Positions 1 to 9,090 of a DNA stretch of 64,000 bases are shown in pieces. The notes beneath the pieces are model-generated. The model saw only the letters and a list, made by a program, of their open reading frames with translations, was not told the origin of the DNA and did no database searches. Position 1 is the first letter of the stretch; each line of letters opens with the position of its first letter. Where the stretch lies: contig NZ_NFJT01000009.1 of NCBI RefSeq assembly GCF_002160015.1, positions 42,495 to 106,494 on the forward strand, in the 5' to 3' direction. Position numbers and translations under genes: made by a program. This stretch comes from Anaerofilum sp. An201 (lineage in GTDB: Bacteria; Bacillota; Clostridia; Oscillospirales; Ruminococcaceae).

Positions 1-510
1 CAACAGATAAATGCGTTGGGGGGCGATGCCCAGATGCAGCAGTCCCTGCTGGTGGAGCAACTCCACTGCATCCAGCAGCTGCTCCATCAGCGGCAGGGTC
101 ATGGAGGGCGGCAATGCACCCTGCTCCAGAACGGTTTGCAGACAAACCGCCTTGGGAAAACGTCGCACCACATAGCTGGTGCCATATGCATCAAGAATCC
201 GGCTGTCCCCGCCATACAAGTGCAGCAGAGCCGCTTCTGCCTTTTGTCCGGCGGCGAATGCTCTGCGTGCGCGGAGCATCGCAGTCCGGCCTTTGTCGGT
301 GATAAACAGGAGATCGTCTGCGCCTCGCCTGACGCCGTCTGTACAGGGGAATAATTCCCGAATCAGTATATCTTCCCAGATACTGCTGCCCTCTGCTGCG
401 GCCTCATATACAATCACGCTCCCTTTTATGGCGGCTGATTTCAGCTGATAATCAATCCCGTCCAGCAAAAGCGTATTTCCCACAGCCCGCGCTGTGCGCT
501 GGTCCATCAT
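1..510 (-). CDS. Ser/Thr protein kinase-like protein, probable pseudokinase (partial, runs off window start)
   Basis: The reading frame is open from an ATG-ATG pair at 510/507 to the window edge (170 codons seen), with a GGAGGTGG ribosome binding site just upstream. It aligns by eye with the neighbouring kinase (1574-4495): both have an ELFP motif after the beta-3 strand and the same spacing to the catalytic loop. The beta-3 lysine is replaced by Arg (ILIRELFP, R51) and the catalytic loop reads HLGIAPQR (G161) where the neighbour has HLDISPDN, so the catalytic Asp and the metal-binding Asn are both gone. It is therefore probably a non-catalytic scaffold or regulator. A TATAGT -10-like box at 556-561 could give it its own promoter, but it may also be cotranscribed with the lipoprotein gene 89 bp upstream. 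The remainder lies outside the window. Confidence 0.8.
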   Translation of the reverse strand, partial: MMDQRTARAVGNTLLLDGIDYQLKSAAIKGSVIVYEAAAEGSSIWEDILIRELFPCTDGVRRGADDLLFITDKGRTAMLRARRAFAAGQKAEAALLHLYGGDSRILDAYGTSYVVRRFPKAVCLQTVLEQGALPPSMTLPLMEQLLDAVELLHQQGLLHLGIAPQRIYLL

Positions 511-599
511 GGTCCACCTCCATCGCCGGGAAACCCGGCTTGTTTCGATAGACACACTATACCAGAGAGGCGCGGCGTTTTCCGCAAGTAATTTCCGGT

Positions 600-1577
600 T
601 TATGGTGTATCGGCAGCGTTGAGCTGTTCGTATTCTTCCGCAATGGTCTCCAGTTCTTTTTTCAGCGCAGCCAGACGCTCTGTGTCGCCATTTTGTTTGG
701 CAGTGACAATCTCAGCGTTCAGTGCTTCCAAGCGCTCGCTGATGTCCCATAGCCGCACCAGTTTTTCCTCCAGACGGCGATTTTCCTCCACCAGCTCAAG
801 CAGCGCCGCATAGTTCTGCTCGAGCTGGTACAGTTCGGTCTGCTGGTTTCCCACATGCGCAGTTGTAAGGTCCACCACCGCCTCCACGCCGTCCAGACAC
901 AGCATTGCCCGCTGTTCGGTCTCGCTTTTCTCGTCATACCATACCGCATCGGCGGGATAGTAGCAGGTGAGATGTTCCGTGACGGTTTTGTCCAGATACG
1001 TGTGTTCCGCAGCCTGTGCGTCGGTAAACCAGTAGTTGTAGCAGCCGTAGTAATAATATCCCCGCAGACTGTCCAGCTCGGCCTGATCCGCAGCGAGGAA
1101 AAAGCGAAGGTTCTCCGCTGCATGCGGATCTCCGGGTGCATTTTCCAGATAGAAAAGAAGGGTGGAAAGGCGGGATTGATGGGTTTGCAGCTCATTGGCA
1201 CGGCCGTTGATAAACAACTCGTATTCAGCGGGCGAGATCCCCACCGCGCGCAGCTGTTCGGTCAGCGAGTCATCCGGCACAGCTTCTTCTGTCTGGTCCA
1301 GTTCGGTCTGCACGGCGTCCAGTGTCTGCGAGAGCGAGGTCTGCGCTTCGTTGTGGGAAAGTTCACCGTCCAGATATTCCTGCACGGCTTGCAATGCCTG
1401 TTCGTACCGCGCTCCGTCTGCATCCAGAGCGAGAAAATGCTGTGAAAAATCCCCGGTTACATAATAAAAATCTTCCGAAATATCCTCCGCCTGCCAGGGT
1501 GTTGCCGCATCCTGCGCGCCGCAGCCAGCAAGCACGGCCAGCAAAGCGGCTGCCAAAGCGCAGAGCTTCTTCATCAT
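600..1577 (-). CDS. coiled-coil lipoprotein, function unknown
   Basis: The protein has 325 residues. An N-terminal signal (MMKK then a hydrophobic run) ends in a lipobox L-A-G-C with C19 as the lipidation site, so it should be anchored on the outer face of the membrane. The mature part is rich in Glu, Leu, Ala and Gln. Two stretches have heptad character, near residues 75-110 and over the last 90 residues (repeated LEEKLVRL- and LEALNAEI-type segments), suggesting a coiled coil. I chose the start at 1577 because it has a GGAGG site, and its ATGA overlaps the stop of the kinase-NTPase gene, which indicates translational coupling; the ORF extends further upstream without support. No enzyme family was recognised. 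Its position suggests it works with the membrane-spanning kinase. Confidence 0.82.
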   Translation of the reverse strand: MMKKLCALAAALLAVLAGCGAQDAATPWQAEDISEDFYYVTGDFSQHFLALDADGARYEQALQAVQEYLDGELSHNEAQTSLSQTLDAVQTELDQTEEAVPDDSLTEQLRAVGISPAEYELFINGRANELQTHQSRLSTLLFYLENAPGDPHAAENLRFFLAADQAELDSLRGYYYYGCYNYWFTDAQAAEHTYLDKTVTEHLTCYYPADAVWYDEKSETEQRAMLCLDGVEAVVDLTTAHVGNQQTELYQLEQNYAALLELVEENRRLEEKLVRLWDISERLEALNAEIVTAKQNGDTERLAALKKELETIAEEYEQLNAADTP

Positions 1578-4495
1578 TCGATCCTCCTGTTCTGTTCGTC
1601 CGGCCAAAGGATGGAAAACCCCTGTAAAGTCATCTCGCGCTGTGCGTCCTTCACAGCCTCCAGCGCACGCAAGGTGCCGTCTGCCAGACGGTCGGGTTCC
1701 ACGCTGCCGGGTCCATCGTAAAATCCTTCCAGCGCTTCCATGTAGGTCATCGCTTTCAGAATCTCGCCCTGCTGCTCAGGTGTCATCTCAGACAGCAGGG
1801 AGGCCAGCAAAAAGGAAACATAGCGCGTTTCGGCTTCCAGATAGGTCCTGTGGGCGTTCACCACCCGCTCGCGCTTGTCGCGGGTATTGTACAGACTGTC
1901 GGATGTGCAGAGCGCCTGCTCCAAATGCGACAGAGCGGCCTCGGATATGGCCTCCATTGCTGCACAGCGTTCCAGCAGACGGGACAGGGTCTGGGGGGAA
2001 AACAGCTCTTTTTTCTCCGCGATCTGTTCCAGCGTTTCAGAGACCGCGCTGTCGGGACGGGGCGCATAGAGCGCAGATAAAAACTGCCGCTTTTGTTCCA
2101 GCAGCCCCTGCAGCTGTTCTCGGGCCAGAGGGTCACGGTTGTCAAGGATATCACTGAGCGCCGCACGTTCCAGCAGTTCGGTCTGTGCGGAGACACGATT
2201 GCTCCATGTACTCAAAGAGGCGTTCAGCGCCGACAGTGCGTCGTAGATACAGGCGCTTTCAGCGGCAGTGTAAGAGAAGTGATTGAGAGAAGAGTGGATC
2301 ATTCCGGCGCCTGCCACTCCCAGAAGAATGGCCGCTGCTGCGATCACAGCAATCCTTCTGCGCCAGAGCATGAAGATATTTTTAGCCGCCAAATGCCGGT
2401 TTTCTTCAGCCTGCTGCACCAGAACGGGCAGAAAATCATCGTGGAAAAGAGCGATCTGGCCCTGTGCAGTATCGGCAAGCAGTCCAAAACGGTCAATCAG
2501 GCGTTCGCGAACAGCCAGATCAAACCATTCGTCCGCTCTGGCAATCCCCTCCAGCATCCGTCTTGACTTTCCCAAATATTCCGAAAAGGCGGTTCCGAAC
2601 CGGCGGCCTCGCAGTGCACGGAAACTTTTCTCCGCCAAGCGGCGTACGCTCGCCACGGAAAGAATGGTCCTTCCCTGCCGGTGCATTTCCCACGCGACCT
2701 GCGGCAAAAAGTGACGCAGCAGATAACGATTGATGAGCTGGCTGTTCTGGTCGCCGCTGTCTTCGCGAAGCGTCTGCAAATAGAAATGCTGCAGATACAG
2801 AGCAAGCAGCGCTTGCTGTGTTTCGGGTGTGGAATTGTCTGTCGGTTCTGCACTTTCCAGATAGAGAAACAGCAGCATGGGCGTGGTAAGCAGCTGCCGA
2901 AGCCTTTGACTTTCAGGCGGCGCAAGCCCCCGTGCAGTAAACTGGCTGTCTATCTGCTGTGCTTGCAGAGGGGAAAGGGACAGCGACACAAAGTCCCGCA
3001 GAGCATATTCCATTACAGCGTCTGTGCGGTCGGTCAGCAGAAGCCCCACACCCTTGCACCGGCATAATTCTTCGATCTCGGCAAACAGCATTTTCCGCTG
3101 TGTCCCAGCTTCGTTCAAACCGTCCAGCAGCAGCACAACCGACGCCTGTCCCTTGCTGTCGGTCTGGTCGAACAGTACATGCAGACTGTGGAGGGCGTCG
3201 TGATACTGCGGATGTTCGGGCGGAAAGCGCAGCAGCTGCAAGAGAGTGCGGCGCAGAAAAAAGGTATCGTTGCTGCACGCCTGATACCCTCGCAGAGAAA
3301 GATACACAAACACGGGTTCTGCTGCATGGTATCGGGCGGTGCATCGCCCGCACAGTTCCAGCAGTAAGCGCGTCTTTCCCATGCCGCCGGCGCCGGTCAG
3401 CAGAAACTTTCCTCCGTGCGCCAGTTCCTGTGTGAGCTGTTCCCGGCACAGACTTTGCTGCCCGCGCTGCACCGGCTGCTCCAGATAGCTCCAGCTGGAC
3501 CGCTGCTTTTTCTGTTCGCCGGCAGCGGCTTCCCACAAAGCGCTTTTGGTAACGCCAAAACCATCCAGCCGCGCCAGAAGCTCTGCCACTGCCTGTTGCA
3601 GCTCTGCGGTGCTTTGGTATCTTCTGCGCGGCAGGGTGTGAAGGCCTTTCAACAGGATTTCCGCTGCTTTTGCTGCGGCCGTCTGGGGGATTTCAGCAAG
3701 GCAGGGCAAAGCCTTGGCCAAGCCGCGGCGAAGTCCGTCCCGGCTTTCCTCCTCCAACAGCCGCCGCCCGGACAGCATATGAAAAAACACGGCACAGCAG
3801 GCGTAGAGGTCTGTGGCCGGTCCGATTTCACCGCTCTGCTGCAGCAGCACCTCAGGGGCAGAATACCCCTCCTTGCGGCTGAAAGCAAATTCCTCGGGCG
3901 GGTTGCGTGTATCCCACACGCTGTTAAAATCAATCAGCAGCACCTGTTCCGGCAGCAGCAGAATATTGTCGGGGCTGATGTCCAGATGCAGCAGACCGTG
4001 CCGGTGAAAACATTCCAGAGCGTGCAGCAATTTGCTGAGGACCCTGGCGGATTCCCGCACAGAGAGATTCTGCCGTGTTTCCAGCCTTTGCAGCAGGTTC
4101 TCACCGCCGTGTACCGACAGCACGGAATAATAGGTGCCGTGCGCTTCGTAGGAATTCAGATTTCCGGAAATAGAGGCGGGAATCTGCCGCAGAAGGTCCA
4201 GATTTACCTGGTTGCCCATACGGAAGCGCCGCTGTGCCTCCAGCATGATGTCGCGCGCCGCGTCGGTGCAGACGATATCCCCGTTTTGGTCGCGGTCGAT
4301 GCCTCCCCAGGCACTGAAGGGAAACAGTTCCTTGATCAGTACCTGGTGCAGAGAATCGCGGTTGAGTGAGTCAGTATAGGTGGCGCGGTATACGATGGCA
4401 CTGCTGCCGCATCCCTCCACGCCGTCCAGCCGGTAACAGATGCCTCCCAGAACCAGTTCGCTGCCGATTGCTCTTGCTTTTCGTTGATCTTCCAT
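1574..4495 (-). CDS. membrane-associated Ser/Thr protein kinase fused to a P-loop (NACHT/STAND-like) NTPase
   Basis: A 973-residue multidomain signalling protein. The kinase domain covers about residues 10-300: Gly-rich loop near G25-Y36, beta-3 lysine K55 (VLIKELFP), catalytic loop HLDISPDN with D172 and N177, and a magnesium loop D189-F-N191 where DFG is usual. A P-loop NTPase follows, with Walker A GAGGMGKT (368-375) and a Walker B-like LLLDGLNE around D458, the pattern of STAND/NACHT ATPases. A hydrophobic segment near residues 710-730 (AVIAAAAILLGVAG) predicts one membrane span, followed by about 240 helical residues, probably outside the cell. The kinase and NTPase would be cytoplasmic. 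It lies 39 bp behind the helical protein gene and overlaps the lipoprotein gene by 4 bp, so the three form one operon. Substrates are unknown. The kinase call is secure; the NACHT label is by motif only. Confidence 0.88.
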   Translation of the reverse strand: MEDQRKARAIGSELVLGGICYRLDGVEGCGSSAIVYRATYTDSLNRDSLHQVLIKELFPFSAWGGIDRDQNGDIVCTDAARDIMLEAQRRFRMGNQVNLDLLRQIPASISGNLNSYEAHGTYYSVLSVHGGENLLQRLETRQNLSVRESARVLSKLLHALECFHRHGLLHLDISPDNILLLPEQVLLIDFNSVWDTRNPPEEFAFSRKEGYSAPEVLLQQSGEIGPATDLYACCAVFFHMLSGRRLLEEESRDGLRRGLAKALPCLAEIPQTAAAKAAEILLKGLHTLPRRRYQSTAELQQAVAELLARLDGFGVTKSALWEAAAGEQKKQRSSWSYLEQPVQRGQQSLCREQLTQELAHGGKFLLTGAGGMGKTRLLLELCGRCTARYHAAEPVFVYLSLRGYQACSNDTFFLRRTLLQLLRFPPEHPQYHDALHSLHVLFDQTDSKGQASVVLLLDGLNEAGTQRKMLFAEIEELCRCKGVGLLLTDRTDAVMEYALRDFVSLSLSPLQAQQIDSQFTARGLAPPESQRLRQLLTTPMLLFLYLESAEPTDNSTPETQQALLALYLQHFYLQTLREDSGDQNSQLINRYLLRHFLPQVAWEMHRQGRTILSVASVRRLAEKSFRALRGRRFGTAFSEYLGKSRRMLEGIARADEWFDLAVRERLIDRFGLLADTAQGQIALFHDDFLPVLVQQAEENRHLAAKNIFMLWRRRIAVIAAAAILLGVAGAGMIHSSLNHFSYTAAESACIYDALSALNASLSTWSNRVSAQTELLERAALSDILDNRDPLAREQLQGLLEQKRQFLSALYAPRPDSAVSETLEQIAEKKELFSPQTLSRLLERCAAMEAISEAALSHLEQALCTSDSLYNTRDKRERVVNAHRTYLEAETRYVSFLLASLLSEMTPEQQGEILKAMTYMEALEGFYDGPGSVEPDRLADGTLRALEAVKDAQREMTLQGFSILWPDEQNRRIE

Positions 4496-4534
4496 ATCTC
4501 CTCCGCACAGACCGGCGGTTTTCTGTCGGTCCTT

Positions 4535-5848
4535 TTACTGGGGGTCGGCGGTTTCCTCGGCGAACAGCGCCCGCAGAGCACAGCTGAATTTGTCGCTGAG
4601 AAATTCTCCCTCATAGGTTGCCGCCAGTGCGTACAGCACCAGACAGTCAAAGGGACTGCCGGGGTCCAACTGATTCATGCCATAGGTCACCAGAAAAAGA
4701 TTGATTTTGCTCAGCACGATCTCCAGCTGGTCGCGGGGAGATTCATCCTCCTGCGGCAAAAACCAGGCAGCATCTTCTTCGGACTGGTCGCTGTACTGAA
4801 GATCGTCCGAAAAAAGAAAATCCTCTGTGATCAAAAACAGCAGCAGCAGCGCTTTGCGGCTCACATCAATTTTGCGCGCTTTCATTTTTTGCAGCTCCGA
4901 TGTGCCCGGCCAGTTTTTTTTCACGGCCTTTTGCAGATAATCGTATCCGGCGGTTTTTTTATCCACGGGCACGTGCATGCGAAAATAGGTTTGGGCGATC
5001 TTGTCCAGAGAGTAGAACGCATCCTCCTGCGATGGGTATACGATGGAGTCGTCTGGCTCCTGCAGCACCAGAAGCAGCCGCCAGAATTTTTCGTAGGCGC
5101 TTTCATGGATGACTCCCAGGTCGGCGCTGTGCTGCAAAAAGAAGCTGCGCAGCTGCTCGACGGTGGTCACTTTTTCAAACTGGTGCGCCACCCGCTGTGT
5201 GTAAAAGCTGGGCGGGTCGTCCAACTCTGTCACACCCAGATACGGCTCTGCTTCCAGCCCGCGTTTTTCGCGCTGCTGCTGTATGCGATGTGCCTCGGCG
5301 CGTGTTTCGTGATGTATTTTTTCCTTCTTTTTCCAGCGAGCAATCCGCTCGGCCTCGGCAGCCTCCACAATCGGACCATAAATTTCTGCCATTTCCCGGT
5401 CAAGAGCTACGGCCTCCGGGTAGCTGCGCGCGGTCCGCAGAGCAAACGCATACACCAGCTCCTTGGGGCTGCGATAGTGGATGCCGGTTTCCGCTGTGCT
5501 GGCCAGTACCCAGCTTGCCTGTGCCTCGGTCAGACCCAGTGCAAAGCAGATCTTGAAAATCTGTTCCCGGTTCTGCGGCACCACATTGCCGCGCAGCCAG
5601 TTGGAGATGTTCTTCCGCAAAGCGTCCATCTCTTTTTTGTCGGGCGGCTCAGCCGAAAAAGAGCAAAGCTGGGTGCGCAGCCGTTCCGCCAGATCTTCGC
5701 CCGGATACACCGAGCGCAGAACATCAGTGAAGGAGCGGTAAAGCGCGCCTTCCTCCAAAAAATCGATCATTTCAGACGGCGTCATCGCACGATTGCGAAT
5801 CTGGTCCAGATTGCTTTTTGAGATGCTTGTCCTGTACTGCCCCAGCAT
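4535..5848 (-). CDS. helical HTH-like regulatory protein, function unknown
   Basis: The protein has 437 residues, no signal peptide and no membrane segment, and is preceded by a strong GAGGAGG site. Residues about 75-135 (RKNISNWLRG ... FKICFALGLT ... ELVYAFAL) look like a helix-turn-helix/helical-bundle module, and align by pattern with the C-terminal part of the macrodomain protein at 35062-36072. A charged, probably coiled-coil stretch (Glu/Lys/Arg/Ala-rich) follows at about 150-195, then a Leu-rich helical domain. It is the first gene of the minus-strand cluster with the kinase-NTPase and lipoprotein, so an input or adaptor role for the kinase is plausible but unproven. Confidence 0.75.
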   Translation of the reverse strand: MLGQYRTSISKSNLDQIRNRAMTPSEMIDFLEEGALYRSFTDVLRSVYPGEDLAERLRTQLCSFSAEPPDKKEMDALRKNISNWLRGNVVPQNREQIFKICFALGLTEAQASWVLASTAETGIHYRSPKELVYAFALRTARSYPEAVALDREMAEIYGPIVEAAEAERIARWKKKEKIHHETRAEAHRIQQQREKRGLEAEPYLGVTELDDPPSFYTQRVAHQFEKVTTVEQLRSFFLQHSADLGVIHESAYEKFWRLLLVLQEPDDSIVYPSQEDAFYSLDKIAQTYFRMHVPVDKKTAGYDYLQKAVKKNWPGTSELQKMKARKIDVSRKALLLLFLITEDFLFSDDLQYSDQSEEDAAWFLPQEDESPRDQLEIVLSKINLFLVTYGMNQLDPGSPFDCLVLYALAATYEGEFLSDKFSCALRALFAEETADPQ

Positions 5849-5914
5849 AATGCTACCTCCTCACAAAAATGCACAGTATGCCCATGCCTCGCGCAAACAC
5901 GAGCTTTTTCTATT

Positions 5915-5942
5915 ATTATACACAAATTTGCGCCGGAAGCAA
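5915..5942 (-). promoter_or_regulatory. sigma-A type promoter of the kinase cluster
   Basis: On the minus strand TTGCTT (5942-5937), a 16-base spacer and TATAAT (5920-5915) lie about 65 bp before the start at 5848. The -10 box matches the consensus exactly and the -35 box is moderate. Confidence 0.65.
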
Positions 5943-5967
5943 CTGCACAGTGCGGGACGGCTGCTGG

Positions 5968-6657
5968 TTACTGCGCGGCGCTGCTGGTAAGCTCCTCAAT
6001 CTTCTGCAGCATTACATCCATGCTGTGGTTCATGCTTTCAATGCCTGTTTTCAGAATGCCGAAAGCGTTGGAATAGACAGGATAATACTTTTTGCAGTAG
6101 GAGGCCATCGGAAGAAGAAATACAGCGGTCTCCCGGATGTACTTGCGCATTTTGGGTACCGTAAAGGTGTACAGGGTGGAGCTGTTGTGCAGACGGTCGC
6201 TGAGCTTGATAAGCGCGGCTTTGGGATTCGCCTGGATTTTTTGAAAATAGGCAGCCAGCTGCTGGTCGTTCAAGCCGGAACACTTGGTCAGCGTTTCGAT
6301 AATCTCCAGCACTTCGCGGTTCAGGCCGTACTGGTTCACCAGTTCTTCGCCCCCGCCGGGCAGTTTGTCTGCACAATCCTCCAGCACGTCGTGCAGAAGT
6401 GCCGCCGCCAGCACCACATCGTCGCAAATGCCGTAGCTGATGAGGGTAGAGCACACTTTCAGCGGATGTGAGAAATAGGGTGTGCCGTCCTTGCGGTGCT
6501 GTCCGTCGTGAAGTTTGCGCGCCAGCGAAAGCGCTATCATGGTCTGCTTGAGATCTCTGCCCACGGCAAAACCTTTGATAAACATGTAGGACTTGATATA
6601 CTGCACGGTATCCTTCTCATCGAACTGTTCCTGACACATAGGGCTGTATTCGGTCAT
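5968..6657 (-). CDS. HD-domain hydrolase of the RelA/SpoT type
   Basis: A 229-residue protein consisting essentially of one HD domain. The motifs are the SpoT/Mesh hydrolase type: HDGQHRKDGTPYFSHP, LLHDVLEDC (the HD pair) and LIKLSDRLHN, which supply the metal-binding His and Asp residues. Proteins of this size with only the HD half hydrolyse (p)ppGpp or related 3'-phosphorylated nucleotides; no synthetase domain, TGS or ACT domain is present, so it is expected to be a small alarmone hydrolase. It is monocistronic: its own promoter lies upstream and the kinase cluster promoter starts after it. The exact substrate cannot be told from sequence. Confidence 0.85.
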   Translation of the reverse strand: MTEYSPMCQEQFDEKDTVQYIKSYMFIKGFAVGRDLKQTMIALSLARKLHDGQHRKDGTPYFSHPLKVCSTLISYGICDDVVLAAALLHDVLEDCADKLPGGGEELVNQYGLNREVLEIIETLTKCSGLNDQQLAAYFQKIQANPKAALIKLSDRLHNSSTLYTFTVPKMRKYIRETAVFLLPMASYCKKYYPVYSNAFGILKTGIESMNHSMDVMLQKIEELTSSAAQ

Positions 6658-6690
6658 TTTGCCTGCTCCTTTCCGAATTAAAGTACATAA

Positions 6691-6718
6691 ATAGTAGCAC
6701 GGTATATTCCTGACACAA
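6691..6718 (-). promoter_or_regulatory. probable promoter of the HD hydrolase gene
   Basis: On the minus strand TTGTGT (6718-6713), 16 bases, TACTAT (6696-6691), about 35 bp ahead of the start at 6657. Both boxes deviate from consensus, so the call is moderate. Confidence 0.5.
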
Positions 6719-6738
6719 TAAACTTAATTCCTGCTGTA

Positions 6739-6773
6739 AAAATAAAAAGCCGTCCGTGTTTCCACGGAACGGC
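6739..6773 (-). terminator. Rho-independent terminator after hemL
   Basis: On the minus strand the stem GCCGTTCCGTG-gaaa-CACGGACGGC is followed by TTTTTATTTTT. It lies about 50 bp past the hemL stop and closes the hemA-to-hemL operon. Confidence 0.88.
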
Positions 6774-6823
6774 AGATAGAGCAGCTTTCAGTTGATTTTT
6801 GCTGTGTGCAGTGTGCATTCGCT

Positions 6824-8107
6824 TCACAGAACAGAAAACACCTGCTCTGTGGCGGCGACGGTGCTCTCCAGATCGGCTTCGGTGTGCGCATGGGAGAGGA
6901 ACATCGCCTCAAACTGCGCGGGAGCCAGATAGATTCCCTTCGCCAGCATCTTCTCAAAGTAAGCGGCGTACTTTTTCAGGTCGCTCTTGGCCGCGCCGGA
7001 GAAGGACTCCACGCAGTCTGGGGTGAAGAAGGGAGCCACCAGACTTCCCACCTGGTTGATCCGCACAGCCGCACCGGTTTTGGCGGCGGCGCGGCGCATT
7101 CCCGCAGCCAGACGGTCGGCCTTTGCGGAAATGTCGGTGTAGACCTCGGGATGAGTGTTCAGATAGGTGAGCTGGGCGAGGCCTGCCGCCATCGCCACCG
7201 GATTGCCGGAGAGGGTCCCCGCCTGGTACACCGGTCCGCAGGGAGCGATCTGCTCCATCAGCTCTCGGCTGCCGCAGTACGCGCCCACCGGCATGCCGCC
7301 GCCGATGATCTTGCCGAAGGTGACGATGTCCGCCTTCACGCCGAAGTATTCCTGCGCGCCGCCCTTTGCCAGACGGAACCCGGTGATGACCTCGTCAAAG
7401 ATCAGCAGTGCGCCTTCCTTGTCGCACAGCGTGCGCAGACCCTCCAGAAATCCGGGATTCGGTCCCACCACACCCATGTTGGCGGCAACCGGCTCCACGA
7501 TCACACAGGCGATCTGGCCGGGATAGCCGGCAAACAGCTCGGCCACGCTGTCCAGATCGTTGTATCGGGCGGTGAGGGTGTCTTTGGCGGTGTCCGCCGG
7601 GACGCCGGCCGAGCTGGGCCGCCCGCCCTCCGCCACGGCGGAGGAACCGGCCTTGACCAGCATGGCGTCGCTGTGGCCGTGATAGCATCCCTCAAACTTG
7701 ACGATCTTGTCCCGTCCGGTCGCGCCGCGCGCCAGCCGCAGAGCGGACATCACCGCCTCGGTGCCGGAGTTCACCATGCGCACCATCTCGATGTTGGGCA
7801 CCATTTCGATCATCAGTTCCGCAATCTCCACCTCCCGCCGGGTGGAGGCGCCGAAGGACAGTCCGTCCTGCACGGCTTTTTCCACAGCCTCCCGGATCAG
7901 GGGATGGTTATGCCCCAGAATCATGGGACCCCAGGAGCAGACATAGTCGATGTAGCGGTTGCCGTCGACGTCCCAGATGTAGGCGCCGTCGGCTTTGGCG
8001 ATGAAGCGGGGAGTCAGACCCACCGCGCGGTAGGCGCGCACCGGGCTGTTCACACCGCCGGGAAGCACCTTTTTGGCCCGTTCAAACAGGGCGGCAGACG
8101 TATCCAT
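6824..8107 (-). CDS. hemL: glutamate-1-semialdehyde 2,1-aminomutase
   Basis: A 427-residue PLP enzyme that converts glutamate-1-semialdehyde to 5-aminolevulinate, the second step of the C5 route. Visible signatures are the N-terminus LFERAKKVLPGGVNSPVRA, the substrate-gating MVNSGTEAVMSALRLARG region, LIFDEVITGFR, and TFGKIIGGGMPVGAY with the PLP lysine. Length is normal for the family. I chose the ATG at 8107 (not the longer ORF) because it has an AAGGAG site and overlaps the hemB stop by one base (TAATG), and because the family starts here. It is the last gene of the operon. Cytoplasmic. Confidence 0.97.
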   Translation of the reverse strand: MDTSAALFERAKKVLPGGVNSPVRAYRAVGLTPRFIAKADGAYIWDVDGNRYIDYVCSWGPMILGHNHPLIREAVEKAVQDGLSFGASTRREVEIAELMIEMVPNIEMVRMVNSGTEAVMSALRLARGATGRDKIVKFEGCYHGHSDAMLVKAGSSAVAEGGRPSSAGVPADTAKDTLTARYNDLDSVAELFAGYPGQIACVIVEPVAANMGVVGPNPGFLEGLRTLCDKEGALLIFDEVITGFRLAKGGAQEYFGVKADIVTFGKIIGGGMPVGAYCGSRELMEQIAPCGPVYQAGTLSGNPVAMAAGLAQLTYLNTHPEVYTDISAKADRLAAGMRRAAAKTGAAVRINQVGSLVAPFFTPDCVESFSGAAKSDLKKYAAYFEKMLAKGIYLAPAQFEAMFLSHAHTEADLESTVAATEQVFSVL

Positions 8108-9090
8108 TATCCGATATCTCCTTTTTGAATGGCCGCAGCCAGTTCTTTTGCATAATAGGTGATCAGCATGTTCGCGCCCGCCCGGAAAACCGACAGGGCA
8201 GACTCGCACATGATGCGGTATTCGTCCACCAGTCCGGCCTGTGCCGCGGCTTTGATCATGGCATATTCGCCGGAAACGGAATAGGCGGCCATCGGCACAT
8301 CAAAGGCGTCGGAGCATTCCCGGATGATGTCCAGATAGGAGAGAGCGGGCTTTACCATGATGATGTCGGCGCCTTCCTCCACGTCCAGCGCGCATTCCTT
8401 GATGGCCTCCTTGCGATTGTGGGGGTCCATCTGGTAGCCCTTGCGGTCGCCGAAGGAGGGGGCGGAACCGGCGGCAGAGCGGAAGGGACCGTAAAACGCC
8501 GAGGCATATTTAGCGGAATAGGCCATGATGGGCACATCCTGGAACCCGGCCTCATCCAGCGTGCAGCGGATGGCGCCCACACGCCCGTCCATCATGTCGG
8601 AGGGAGCCACCATATCGGCGCCTGCCCGGGCATGGGAAAGGGCGGTTCTGCACAGCAGCTCCAGGGTGGCGTCGTTGTCCACCTTGTGGCCGCACAGCGC
8701 GCCGCAGTGACCGTGGCTGGTGTATTCGCACATGCACACGTCGGTGATGATGTAGAAGTCGGGATAGACGGCCTTGATCTTGCGGATGGCCTTCTGAATC
8801 ACACCCTCTGGGTCCCAGGCGGAAGAGCCCGTTTCGTCCTTGCGGGCGGGGATGCCGAACAGGATGCAGCTGCGCACACCGGCGGCGATGCAGTCGGCAA
8901 CCGCCTGTTCCACCGTGTCCAGACTGTACTGGTACTGTCCGGGCAGCGAGTCGATGGGACGTGTGCCGCTGAGGGTCTCGTCCACAAAGATGGGGTAGAT
9001 CAGGCTGTCGGCCGACAGGCGGGTTTCGCGGCACATCCGGCGGATGGTGTCGCCGTCCCGCAGACGGCGGGGTCTTTGAATCAGTTCCAT
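8107..9090 (-). CDS. hemB: delta-aminolevulinic acid dehydratase (porphobilinogen synthase)
   Basis: A 327-residue enzyme that condenses two 5-aminolevulinates to porphobilinogen. The zinc-type cysteine cluster DVCMCEYTSHGHCG is present, as are the two active-site lysines in AYSAKYASAFYGPFR and MVKPALSYLDI. The N-terminus RPRRLRDGDTIRRMCRET is typical. The ATG at 9090 has a GGAAGGAG site that lies inside the 3' end of cobA-hemD; the two genes overlap by 10 bp. The ORF could extend 89 codons upstream, but that part is the antiparallel reading of the previous gene. Confidence 0.97.
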   Translation of the reverse strand: MELIQRPRRLRDGDTIRRMCRETRLSADSLIYPIFVDETLSGTRPIDSLPGQYQYSLDTVEQAVADCIAAGVRSCILFGIPARKDETGSSAWDPEGVIQKAIRKIKAVYPDFYIITDVCMCEYTSHGHCGALCGHKVDNDATLELLCRTALSHARAGADMVAPSDMMDGRVGAIRCTLDEAGFQDVPIMAYSAKYASAFYGPFRSAAGSAPSFGDRKGYQMDPHNRKEAIKECALDVEEGADIIMVKPALSYLDIIRECSDAFDVPMAAYSVSGEYAMIKAAAQAGLVDEYRIMCESALSVFRAGANMLITYYAKELAAAIQKGDIG

